This document shows, piece by piece, positions 36,690 to 44,344 of a DNA stretch of 47,687 nt; the first letter of the stretch is position 1; each line of letters opens with the position of its first letter. A program made the position numbers and the translations under genes. Where the stretch lies: assembly GCF_004348675.1 (NCBI RefSeq), contig NZ_SMKN01000021.1, forward strand, positions 1 through 47,687, read 5' to 3'. Source of the stretch: Micromonospora sp. KC606 (lineage in GTDB: Bacteria; Actinomycetota; Actinomycetes; Mycobacteriales; Micromonosporaceae). The notes beneath the pieces are model-generated. The model worked only from the letters and a program-made list of their open reading frames with translations. It searched no databases and was not told where the DNA came from.

Positions 36690-37778
36690 TCAGCGGCGGG
36701 CGAGTTCGGTGTCGCCGGCCAGCCGGGCCGCCCGGTCGGCCTCGGCGAGGGCGTCCAGGACGCCGTCCAGGTCGCCGGCGAGCGCCAGGTCGAGGTTGTA
36801 CGCCGTGTAGCCGATCCGGTGGTCGGTGATCCGGTTCTGCGGGAAGTTGTAGGTGCGGATCCGTTCCGAGCGGTCCACCGTGCGCACCTGCGCCTTTCGG
36901 GCGTCGGAGGCGGCGGCGTCGGCCTGCTCCTGCGCCACCGCGAGCAGCCGGGCCCGCAGGATGCGCATCGCCTGCTCACGGTTCTGCAGCTGCGACTTCT
37001 CGTTCTGGCAGGAGACCACCACACCGGTCGGCAGGTGGGTGATCCGGACCGCCGAGTCGGTGGTGTTCACCGACTGGCCGCCCGGCCCAGACGAGCGGAA
37101 CACGTCGATGCGCAGCTCGTTCGGGTCGATGGTGACGTCGACGTCCTCCGCCTCGGGGAGCACCAGCACGCCGGCGGCGCTGGTGTGGATGCGCCCCTGC
37201 GACTCGGTGACCGGGACCCGCTGCACCCGGTGCACGCCGCCCTCCCACTTCAGCCGGGACCACACCCCGTTGCCGCCCTCCGGAACGCCCTTGCTCTTGA
37301 TCGCCAGCGAGACGTCCTTGACCCCGCCCAGGTCGGAGTCCTGCGCGTCGATCACCTCGGTGAGCCAGCCGCGGCGCTCGGCGTACCGGGTGTACATCCG
37401 CAGCAGGTCGCCGGCGAAGAGTGCGGACTCCTCGCCGCCCTCGCCGGCCTTGATCTCGATGATCACGTCCTTGGCGTCGTGCGGATCGCGCGGGATCAGC
37501 AGCTCGGCGAGGCGCTCCTCCAGCGCCGGCAGGGTCGCCGCGATCGACTCGGCCTCGACGGCGAAGGACGGGTCCTCGGCTGCCAACTCCCTCGCCGCCA
37601 CCAGGTCGGCTCGGGCCTGCTCCAGCTCACCGGCGGCCTTGTGCAGCGGCACCAGCTCGGCGTAGCGGCGGCCGACCCGGCGAGCGGTGCCCTGGTCGGC
37701 GTGGATGGCCGGGTCGGCGAGCCGCTTCTCCAGGTCGGCGTACTCGTCGAGGAGGGCGGCCAGGCGCTCGCTGCTCAT
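36690..37778 (-). CDS. prfA: Peptide chain release factor 1
   Basis: 362 aa. Recognises UAA/UAG. GGQ motif in [20 protein letters not shown] (233-235), codon-reading PVT at 189-191 ([16 protein letters not shown]), which marks RF1 rather than RF2. N-terminal helices and [20 protein letters not shown] are normal. Its glutamine is the target of PrmC, encoded about 1.7 kb downstream beyond the inserted cyclase gene. It lies 95 bp after rpmE on the same strand. Confidence 0.97.
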   Translation of the reverse strand: MSSERLAALLDEYADLEKRLADPAIHADQGTARRVGRRYAELVPLHKAAGELEQARADLVAARELAAEDPSFAVEAESIAATLPALEERLAELLIPRDPHDAKDVIIEIKAGEGGEESALFAGDLLRMYTRYAERRGWLTEVIDAQDSDLGGVKDVSLAIKSKGVPEGGNGVWSRLKWEGGVHRVQRVPVTESQGRIHTSAAGVLVLPEAEDVDVTIDPNELRIDVFRSSGPGGQSVNTTDSAVRITHLPTGVVVSCQNEKSQLQNREQAMRILRARLLAVAQEQADAAASDARKAQVRTVDRSERIRTYNFPQNRITDHRIGYTAYNLDLALAGDLDGVLDALAEADRAARLAGDTELARR

Positions 37779-37827
37779 GCGGTGATGCTCCTTCGACGAT
37801 CAGGTGGAAAGGGGGCGGAACGGACGA

Positions 37828-37862
37828 ACGCCCGCGCCCGGCGGGAAGCCGGACACGGGCGT
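37828..37862 (-). terminator. Hairpin after rpmE
   Basis: ACGCCCG (37828-37834) with CGGGCGT (37856-37862) and inner CCGGC/GCCGG, with a small bulge. It starts 11 bp after the rpmE stop and may partly separate rpmE from prfA. Confidence 0.65.
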
Positions 37863-37873
37863 CGTCGGTGCAG

Positions 37874-38098
37874 CTACTTGGCCTTCTTCGCCTGAACCTT
37901 GGCGTACTTCTGCTGGAACTTGGCGACCCGGCCGGCGGTGTCGAGGACGCGCTGCTTGCCGGTGTAGAACGGGTGGCAGGCGCTGCAGGTCTCGACATGG
38001 ATGGCGCCGCCCTTGGCGGTGCTGCGGGTCGTGAAGGTGTTGCCGCAGGAGCAGGAGACCTCGGTGGTCACGTACTCCGGGTGGATGTTGGGCTTCAT
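37874..38098 (-). CDS. rpmE: 50S ribosomal protein L31, zinc-binding (Cys-containing) type
   Basis: 74 aa. [20 protein letters not shown], then [20 protein letters not shown] and [20 protein letters not shown]. Cys residues at CSCG and CSAC form the zinc site of the C+ form. A SigR-type promoter (GGGAAT-N17-CGTTG) lies upstream at 38264-38290; rpmE is a known SigR target in Streptomyces, where L31 responds to disulphide stress. It lies between rho and prfA as usual in actinobacteria. Confidence 0.96.
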   Translation of the reverse strand: MKPNIHPEYVTTEVSCSCGNTFTTRSTAKGGAIHVETCSACHPFYTGKQRVLDTAGRVAKFQQKYAKVQAKKAK

Positions 38099-38263
38099 GT
38101 CGCCTCGGTCCTCTCGTCGGTGGTCGCCGGGTCGCCGCTGATCTCCCCGCCGCCTGCTGCGCGACGGACTCGGGCGTGAACCGGAACCGGTGGCCGATTG
38201 ACCAGTGTGCCATGGGCGTGAGCCGACCCGTCAGCCGGGCCGCACGATCGGTCCACCCCCGCC

Positions 38264-38290
38264 AACGCCCGGGTCTCCACACGCATTCCC
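38264..38290 (-). promoter_or_regulatory. SigR/SigH-type promoter of rpmE
   Basis: On the minus strand: GGGAAT (38290-38285), 17-nt spacer, CGTT (38267-38264) followed by G. The spacer length is the same as in the four sites at the lysozyme-like genes. The start of transcription should be near 38257, giving a leader of about 160 nt. Confidence 0.75.
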
Positions 38291-38334
38291 GCCGCACCCG
38301 AGCAGCATTCACCTCGACCGCGTACGGTGGATGT

Positions 38335-39270
38335 GTGTCCGATTCGTCCCCGAACCGGAGCGGAACGGGCGGAACGCCCCGGCTGGTTGCCACCCGTGGG
38401 CTGCCCGCCTCCGGCAAGACCACCTTCGCCCGTACCCTCCAGCCGGCCGTGGTCCGAGTCAACCGCGACGACCTGCGTCGGATGCTGCACGGTGAACGGC
38501 TCTTCACCCAGCGGGCCGAGTACCAGGTGACCCTCGTCCAGCGGGCCCAGGTGGAGGCGCTGCTGCGGGCCGGCGCCAGCGTCTGCGTCGACGACACCAA
38601 CCTGCGCTCCCGCACCCTGCGCGAGTGGGCGGACCTGGCCGCCCGGCACGACGCGCGGTTCGAGGTGCACGACTTCACCGACGTGCCCCTGGACGAGTGC
38701 CTGCGCCGCGATGCCACACGCGCAGAGGGCGACCGGGTCGGCGAGGCCGCGATCCGCCGGCTGCACGAGCGTTACCTGGCGAACCGGCCGCTACCGCTGC
38801 CGGTGCCCACCGCACGCGCCGGCCGACCGGGGGCGGTGACGGCCACCCCGGCCGCGCCGCCGGAGATCGTGCTGGTGGACATCGACGGCACCGTCGCGCT
38901 GAACGTCACCCGCAGCCCGTACGACATGACCCGGGTCGGCGAGGACGCGCCGAACGGGGCGGTGATCGCGGCGGTGCGGGCGATGCACGCCGCCGGGTAC
39001 GGGGTGGTCTTCTGCTCAGGTCGGGACGCGACGGCCCGGGACGCCACGGTGGCCTGGCTGGCCCGGCACGTCCGGGTGCCGTACCTCGGGCTGCACCTGC
39101 GGGCCGTCGGCGACCACCGGAAGGACGCCGTGGTGAAGCGGGAGATCTACGAGCGCGAGGTACGCGACCGGTACCAGGTGGTCGGCGTCTTCGACGACCG
39201 GCAGCAGGTGGTGCGGATGTGGCGGGCGCTCGGGCTGACCGTCTTCCAGGTCGCCGAGGGCGACTTCTGA
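38335..39270 (+). CDS. Polynucleotide kinase/3'-phosphatase (T4 Pnkp-like)
   Basis: 311 aa from GTG 38335. N-terminal P-loop kinase: ATRGLPASGKTTFARTL (Walker A at 22-30), VVRVNRDDLRRMLHGE and ASVCVDDTNLRSRTLREWAD. The C-terminal HAD phosphatase (about 175-311) starts IVLVDIDGTVALN (Asp182/Asp184), with YGVVFCSGRDATARDATVAW and VVGVFDDRQQVVRMW. This kinase-then-phosphatase order is that of T4 polynucleotide kinase, which repairs broken RNA ends. No RNA ligase is in the window. TACGGT just upstream suggests a leaderless transcript. It is inserted between rho and rpmE on the opposite strand. Confidence 0.88.
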   Translation: MSDSSPNRSGTGGTPRLVATRGLPASGKTTFARTLQPAVVRVNRDDLRRMLHGERLFTQRAEYQVTLVQRAQVEALLRAGASVCVDDTNLRSRTLREWADLAARHDARFEVHDFTDVPLDECLRRDATRAEGDRVGEAAIRRLHERYLANRPLPLPVPTARAGRPGAVTATPAAPPEIVLVDIDGTVALNVTRSPYDMTRVGEDAPNGAVIAAVRAMHAAGYGVVFCSGRDATARDATVAWLARHVRVPYLGLHLRAVGDHRKDAVVKREIYEREVRDRYQVVGVFDDRQQVVRMWRALGLTVFQVAEGDF

Positions 39271-39360
39271 CCGGACCTCAGGTGATTGAGGAGCGAGGCG
39301 CCCTGCCAGTCCCCGAAAGCCCTGGACGACCCTCGACCGTCCGCTGCCGCGAGCGGCCAC

Positions 39361-39397
39361 GACGAAGGGCACGGCCGATGCGGCCGTGCCCTTCGTC
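39361..39397. terminator. Strong hairpin between polynucleotide kinase gene and rho
   Basis: GACGAAGGGCACGGCC (39361-39376) pairs perfectly with 39382-39397 over 16 bp, loop GATGC. It follows rho by 20 bp and closes both converging genes. Confidence 0.9.
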
Positions 39398-39416
39398 GGG
39401 TCTCATCCGAAAGAGG

Positions 39417-41549
39417 TCACTCCCCCGGCGTGGACTTGGCGATCTGCATCAGGAACTCGATGTTGGTGCGGCTCTGCTTGAGCCGGTCCAGCAGGAGGTC
39501 GAGAGCCGCCTGCGAGTCCAGCGAGTGCAGCACCTTGCGGAGCTTGTGGATGATGGCCAACTCCTCCGGCGCGAGCAGGATCTCCTCCTTGCGGGTGCCG
39601 GACGGGTGGATGTCGATGGCCGGGAAGGTCCGCTTGTCAGCGATCTTCCGGTCCAGCTTCAGCTCCGCGTTGCCGGTGCCCTTGAACTCCTCGAAGATGA
39701 CCGTGTCCGCCATGGAACCGGTCTCCACCAGCGCGGTGGCGAGAATGGTCAGGGAGCCGCCGTTCTCGATGTTGCGGGCCGCACCCAGGAAGCGCTTCGG
39801 CGGGTAGAGCGCGGTGGAGTCGATACCACCCGACATGATCCGGCCGCTGGCCGGCGCCGCCAGGTTGTACGACCGGCCGAGCCGGGTCACCGAGTCGAGC
39901 AGCACGACGACGTCGTGCCCCAGCTCGACCAGGCGCTTGGCCCGCTCGATCGCCAGCTCCGCCACCGTGGTGTGGTCCTGCGGCGGACGGTCGAACGTGG
40001 CCGCGATGACCTCGCCCTTCACCGACCGCTGCATGTCGGTGACCTCTTCCGGCCGCTCGTCCACCAGCACCACCATCAGGTGGCACTCCGGGTTGTTGTG
40101 CGTGATCGCGTTGGCGATGGCCTGCAGCACCATCGTCTTACCGGCCTTCGGCGGCGACACGATCAGCGCGCGCTGGCCCTTGCCGAGCGGCATGACCAGG
40201 TCTATCACCCGGGTGGTGAGGATGTGCGGCTCGGTCTCCAGCCGCAGCCGCTCCTGCGGATAGAGCGGGGTGAGCTTGTAGAACTCGGGGCGGCGCTTGG
40301 CCTCGTCCGGCTCCATGCCGTTGATGGTGTCCAGGCGGACGAGCGGGTTGTACTTGTCCCGCCGCTGTTCACCGTCCCGAGCGGCCCGCACCGCACCGGT
40401 GATCGCGTCACCGCGGCGCAGGCCGTACTTCTTGATCTGAGACATCGAGACGTACACGTCGTTCGGGCCGGCCAGGTAGCCGGTGGTCCGGACGAAGGCG
40501 TAGTTGTCCAGCACGTCGATGATGCCGGCCACCGGGACGAGCACGTCGTCCTCGCCGACCTGCGGCTCCCGACCGCCACTCTCGACGCCCTCGCTCCGCT
40601 CGCCCCGGCCCCGCCGGCGGTCCCGGAAGCGGCTGCGCCGGCCGCGCCGGCCGCCACCCTCGCCGTCCTCGTCGGAGTCGTCGTTGCGTTGGGCTCGTTC
40701 GACGCCCCGCTCGTTGCGGTCGCCACGGTCGCCCCGCTCGGTGCGCTCGCCACGGTCGGTGCGGTCGGTGCGCTCAGCACGCTCGCTGGTGCGCTCGCCA
40801 CGGTCGGTGCGCTCGCCACGGTCGGTGCGCTCGCCACGGTCGGTGCGCTCAGCACGCTCGCTGGTGCGCTCGGCACGGTCGGTGCGCTCGCCACGGTCGG
40901 TGCGCTCGGTGCGCTCGCCACGGTCGGTGCGCTCGGTGCGCTCGCCGGTGCGCTCAGCACGCTCGCTGGTGCGCTCGGCACGGTCGGTGCGCTCAGCACG
41001 CTCGCTGGTGCGCTCGGCACGGTCGGTGCGCTCAGCACGCTCGCTGGTGCGCTCGCCACGGTCCCGGCCGCCACGGCCCTCACCACGCTCGGTGGTCTCC
41101 GGGGCGGCGGCCTCCTCGGCCCCCACCTCGGGGGTACGGGCCTCGGCCGGACGCGCCTCGGAGGCGGCCCGACTGCGGCGGGTCCGGGTACGCCCCTCGG
41201 CCGAACCGGCGGCCGGCGCGGCGGATGCCTGCTCCGCGGGTTCACGCACCTCGGCGTGGACCTCCTGACGGGCCGGGGCGGTCGCGGTCGCGGCGGCAAC
41301 CTCGGCCCGCGGTCGAGGGGTGCCGGTCGCGGCGCCGCCCTGCTGCCGCTCGGTGATCGCGCTGATCAGCTCGCCCTTGCGCATCCGCGCGGTACCGGAG
41401 ATGCCGAGCGACGCTGCCAGGCTCTGCAGCTCCGGCAGCAGCATCGCCGACAGACCGGTGCCGCTGCGCCGACGGCGGGCGGGGGCGGCGGTGGTGGCAT
41501 CGCCAGCGACGTTGGAAACATCCGACGTCACGTCGGTGGTGTCGCTCAA
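39417..41549 (-). CDS. rho: Transcription termination factor Rho with long disordered insertion
   Basis: 710 aa from TTG 41549 (GGGAAGG upstream, MSDTTDVTSD). N-terminal helical domain (GTGLSAMLLPELQSLAASLG, 31-50), then about 270 residues of low complexity, including an Arg/Glu/Asp/Thr repeat region (164-282, units such as RTDRGE and RTSERAE). The RNA-binding OSB fold follows (VAGIIDVLDNYAFVRTTGYL) and the ATPase core: SPPKAGKTMVLQAIANAI (P-loop), LMVVLVDERPEEVTDMQR, VVVLLDSVTRLGRSYN and GGSLTILATALVETGSMADT. It is a hexameric RNA translocase. Long insertions occur in actinobacterial Rho and alter RNA binding. It has a leader of nearly 300 nt. Confidence 0.96.
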   Translation of the reverse strand: MSDTTDVTSDVSNVAGDATTAAPARRRRSGTGLSAMLLPELQSLAASLGISGTARMRKGELISAITERQQGGAATGTPRPRAEVAAATATAPARQEVHAEVREPAEQASAAPAAGSAEGRTRTRRSRAASEARPAEARTPEVGAEEAAAPETTERGEGRGGRDRGERTSERAERTDRAERTSERAERTDRAERTSERAERTGERTERTDRGERTERTDRGERTDRAERTSERAERTDRGERTDRGERTDRGERTSERAERTDRTDRGERTERGDRGDRNERGVERAQRNDDSDEDGEGGGRRGRRSRFRDRRRGRGERSEGVESGGREPQVGEDDVLVPVAGIIDVLDNYAFVRTTGYLAGPNDVYVSMSQIKKYGLRRGDAITGAVRAARDGEQRRDKYNPLVRLDTINGMEPDEAKRRPEFYKLTPLYPQERLRLETEPHILTTRVIDLVMPLGKGQRALIVSPPKAGKTMVLQAIANAITHNNPECHLMVVLVDERPEEVTDMQRSVKGEVIAATFDRPPQDHTTVAELAIERAKRLVELGHDVVVLLDSVTRLGRSYNLAAPASGRIMSGGIDSTALYPPKRFLGAARNIENGGSLTILATALVETGSMADTVIFEEFKGTGNAELKLDRKIADKRTFPAIDIHPSGTRKEEILLAPEELAIIHKLRKVLHSLDSQAALDLLLDRLKQSRTNIEFLMQIAKSTPGE
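40704..41060 (-). repeat. Tandem coding repeats inside rho
   Basis: Short units (about 18-39 bp) encoding RTDRGE, RTSERAE and RTDRAE repeat about 20 times. Segments such as GGTCGGTGCGCTCGCCACG recur nearly unchanged on the plus strand, so slippage could change the length. This is coding repeat, not a CRISPR array. Confidence 0.85.
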
Positions 41550-41839
41550 TGGATTCCTTCCCTCGATAGGCCGGGACTGCCCGGAGTCGACAAACTCAGG
41601 TGGCCGGGCGGCCTCGGTGCACCCGCCTCGCACTGACGCGTCGCGGGAGTCTGTGGCACAGCAGCCGGTCGGTCTCCCGACTCACCAACATTGGTGAGCA
41701 GGTCTCGCCGTCTGCGACGACCTGCGGAAACTGCGGTGCGGCGTGAGCCTTTGGCAGAGGTGACGGGCTGACCGCCGAGAGCTTCGGGGGTGCGCCGACC
41801 CGCAGGAAGATCGCATGCTTCGCGGCTGTGCTGAGTCTA
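41550..41839 (-). promoter_or_regulatory. Rho leader with palindrome
   Basis: A -10-like TAGACT at 41839-41834 (minus strand) would give a leader of about 275 nt. The leader holds CTCACCAA (41681-41688) and TTGGTGAG (41691-41698), a perfect 8-bp palindrome with 2-bp centre. No gene is supported here (a 62-codon frame at 41682-41870 is not convincing). Autoregulation of rho in its leader is known in several bacteria and would fit. Confidence 0.45.
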
Positions 41840-41847
41840 GAGCGTAA

Positions 41848-42792
41848 TCAACTCTTCCGACCTGCGGCAACAGGACCCCGCTCGGCGTGTCCCAGTCTAC
41901 CCCGCGAGACGGTCGCGCCGCTCGCCTCTATCGCCAACCGCCAGACCTGCCATTCTGTTCCCGGTCGGAAATCGGCGGGCGGTTCGGTCAGTGCCAGCAC
42001 GGTCGGCCCCGCCCCACTGACCACGGCGGCCACACCCGCCGCACGCAGGGCCCCGACCAGGGCCGCCGTCTGCGGCATGCCGGGGGCCCGGTAGTCCTGG
42101 TGCAGGCGGTCGACGGTGGCCGGCATCAGCAGCGCCGGCTCGGTGGTCAGGGCGTGCACCAGCAGCGCGGCCCGGCCCGCGTTCGACGCGGCGTCGGCGT
42201 GCGGGACGGTGGGCGGAAGCGCCGCCCGGGCGGTCTCGGTGAGGCCCCGCTCGGCCGGTACGAACACTGTGGGCCGGACGCCCTCGGCGACCGGCAGCGA
42301 CACTGCCCGGGCCCCGGACGGCTCCGTCCAGGCGACGGTGAAGCCGCCCAGCAGGCAGGGGGCCACGTTGTCCGGATGGCCTTCGATCTCGGCGGCCAGC
42401 CGCAGCGCCGCGTCGTCGTCGAGCCGCTCCCCGCCGTCGGTCACCAGTGCGCGGGCCAGCAGCACCCCGGCCACGATCGCCGCCGAGGAGGAACCCAGCC
42501 CCCGCGCCTGCGGGATCCGGTTGACGCATTCCAGCACCAACCCGGACGGCTGACCGCCCAACGCGTCGAAGGCGACCCGCATGGCGCGGACCACCAGGTG
42601 GCGGTCGTCGTCCGGCAGCTCGCCGGCGCCCTCGCCGCCGACCGTGACCCGGACGCCGCCGGCGGTCACCTCCGCCGCCACGTCGTCGTACAGCCCGAGG
42701 GCCAGGCCCAGCGCGTCGAAGCCCGGCCCCAGGTTGGCGCTGGTGGCGGGAACCCGGACCCGGACCGGCCCGGCGGCGAATGTCAACGGCAC
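41848..42792 (-). CDS. thrB: Homoserine kinase
   Basis: 314 aa GHMP kinase. It phosphorylates homoserine in threonine synthesis. RVRVPATSANLGPGFDALGL at the N-terminus, the ATP-binding PQARGLGSSSAAIVAGVLLA, EGHPDNVAPCLLGGFTVAW, and GVAAVVSGAGPTVLALTEPP near the end. The usual neighbours hom and thrC are not in the window; the gene upstream is an MFS exporter. In many actinobacteria thrB precedes rho, as here. Confidence 0.95.
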   Translation of the reverse strand: MPLTFAAGPVRVRVPATSANLGPGFDALGLALGLYDDVAAEVTAGGVRVTVGGEGAGELPDDDRHLVVRAMRVAFDALGGQPSGLVLECVNRIPQARGLGSSSAAIVAGVLLARALVTDGGERLDDDAALRLAAEIEGHPDNVAPCLLGGFTVAWTEPSGARAVSLPVAEGVRPTVFVPAERGLTETARAALPPTVPHADAASNAGRAALLVHALTTEPALLMPATVDRLHQDYRAPGMPQTAALVGALRAAGVAAVVSGAGPTVLALTEPPADFRPGTEWQVWRLAIEASGATVSRGRLGHAERGPVAAGRKS

Positions 42793-42855
42793 CGGCTCAT
42801 GCTAGGGCCCCGGGCCGACGTCACGGAGTGCCGCCCGGCGGGTGGGACGTGATCG

Positions 42856-44106
42856 TTACCCACCGGGCGTGGCCGTCGCCGCCGGCGCGACGGCCGGGTC
42901 GGCGAGCGACAGCCGGCGCGTGGCGAGCCGCCAGCCGACCGCGTACACCAGGGTCACCAGACCGCAGCCGGCCAGCACCACCCGCTCGTCCACCACGTCC
43001 ACCAGCGCGGCGACCACGAGCTGGCTCACCGAGATGGCCAGCGTCGCCAGCATCATGTCGGTGGCGAAGACGCGGCCGCGCAGCCGGTCCGGCACCTCGC
43101 CCTGGAGGGCGAAGTTGGACAGCACCCAGTTGCTGCCGCCGCCGAAGTGCGCGACGAAGACCAGCAGCAGCACCAACGGGAACCAACCGGCCACCGAGGC
43201 GCCCAGGTAGGCCAGGCCGTACAGCGACATCGACACGGCCAGCCCGGGCAGCAGCCAGGCCCGGTTGGTGAGCACCCGACGCATCAGGATCGGCCCGACC
43301 AGCGCCCCCGCGCCCCGGGCGGCGAAGAGCAGACCGGTGCCGACGGCGCCGGCGCCGTACACCCCGGCCAGCAGCGGGAAGACGGTGAGGACGCCGTTGC
43401 CCAGGCCGACCGCCGACTTCACGGTGACCAGCGCCAGCACCCGGGGCCGGCGGCCGATGTGGCCGAGCGCCTCGCCGATCGCCGCCCAGGTGCGCGGGGC
43501 CGGCCGGTCGGCGTCGCGGGGGGCCTGCAACGGCCGGCGGATCAGCGCGGCGAGGCCCGCGGCCAGCACCAGGCCGGCCGCGGCCACCCAGAAACTGGTG
43601 TACGGTCCGGTGGCCGCGCTGAGCACGCCGCCGAGCGAGGCGCCGACCACCGTCATCGTGCCCCACGCGGAGCCGGCGACCGCGTTGCCGGCGGCCAGTT
43701 CCCGGGGCTGGAGCACGTTGGGCAGGGCCGCCTGCGCGGCCGGCGAGTAGAACGCCTTGGCGACCGCGACTGTGGCGATCGCCACCATGGCCAACCAGGC
43801 GGTGCCGGCGCTGCGGACCCCGAGCAGGAGCAGCACGCCGACCAGGGCGGCCAGGTTCGCCGCCATCATGATCTTTTTGCGGTCGAAGCGGTCCGCGATC
43901 GTCCCGGTGTACGGCAGCAGCAGGGCCACCACGCCGGTGTCCAGCGCCAGCACCAGGGCGCCCCAGACACCGCTGCCGGTCAACTCCGGGAGCAGCACGA
44001 GCAGCGGCACCATGACGAACCAGTCCGCGCCGAAGACGACCAACTCGGCCAGGAACAGGTTGCGGAAGTCCCGGTTGCGGGTCAGGACCTCAAGGGTGGA
44101 GGACAC
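42856..44106 (-). CDS. MFS exporter (EntS/MFS_3-like)
   Basis: 416 aa with about 11-12 membrane helices. Typical start DFRNLFLAELVVFGADWFVM, signature loop YTGTIADRFDRKKIMMAANL (motif A), and LALVTVKSAVGLGNGVLTVF at the start of the second half. FALQGEVPDRLRGRVFATDM is the loop motif of the second half. Relatives export siderophores or drugs; the substrate is unknown. It lies 64 bp upstream of thrB on the same strand. Confidence 0.92.
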   Translation of the reverse strand: MSSTLEVLTRNRDFRNLFLAELVVFGADWFVMVPLLVLLPELTGSGVWGALVLALDTGVVALLLPYTGTIADRFDRKKIMMAANLAALVGVLLLLGVRSAGTAWLAMVAIATVAVAKAFYSPAAQAALPNVLQPRELAAGNAVAGSAWGTMTVVGASLGGVLSAATGPYTSFWVAAAGLVLAAGLAALIRRPLQAPRDADRPAPRTWAAIGEALGHIGRRPRVLALVTVKSAVGLGNGVLTVFPLLAGVYGAGAVGTGLLFAARGAGALVGPILMRRVLTNRAWLLPGLAVSMSLYGLAYLGASVAGWFPLVLLLVFVAHFGGGSNWVLSNFALQGEVPDRLRGRVFATDMMLATLAISVSQLVVAALVDVVDERVVLAGCGLVTLVYAVGWRLATRRLSLADPAVAPAATATPGG

Positions 44107-44294
44107 GTGCCGGAACCCTACCCCGGCCGGTCACCCCCTCGACGTGGTCCCACGGTCCGCCACCGGCCTCGCGACCCGCGTACCTACGGCCGACGACCCG
44201 GACGGTGGCGTACCGCGGCAGGCCGGCGACGGTGACGAGGCGGAGCCGCCCTCGCGGGCCCGGAGCGCGGCGGACCCGGACGACGCCTGGGCGC
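44107..44294. other. Short gap between MFS and RND genes, no gene supported
   Basis: The frames here lack consistent codon bias. It presumably contains the MFS promoter, which I cannot locate. Confidence 0.4.
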
Positions 44295-44330
44295 GGCAGG
44301 GGCGGGTCGCCGACGCGGCCCGCCCCTGCC
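44295..44330 (-). terminator. Hairpin after the RND permease gene
   Basis: GGCAGGGGCGGG (44295-44306) pairs perfectly with CCCGCCCCTGCC (44319-44330), loop of 12 nt, 14 bp after the stop. Confidence 0.82.
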
Positions 44331-44344
44331 GGCGCGGGTCGACG

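Noticed and set aside
40730..41070. Regular short repeats resembling a CRISPR array
   Set aside because: Units are 18-39 bp without unique spacers and translate in frame as the Rho insertion.
38625..41636. 1003-codon plus-strand ORF antisense to rho
   Set aside because: Shadow of the strongly biased rho frame; composition is repetitive Ala/Val/Gly with no domain, whereas the opposite frame is an unmistakable Rho.
41682..41870. 62-codon minus-strand ORF in the rho leader
   Set aside because: Starts inside the end of thrB, has no ribosome site and an Arg/Ser-rich shadow-like composition.
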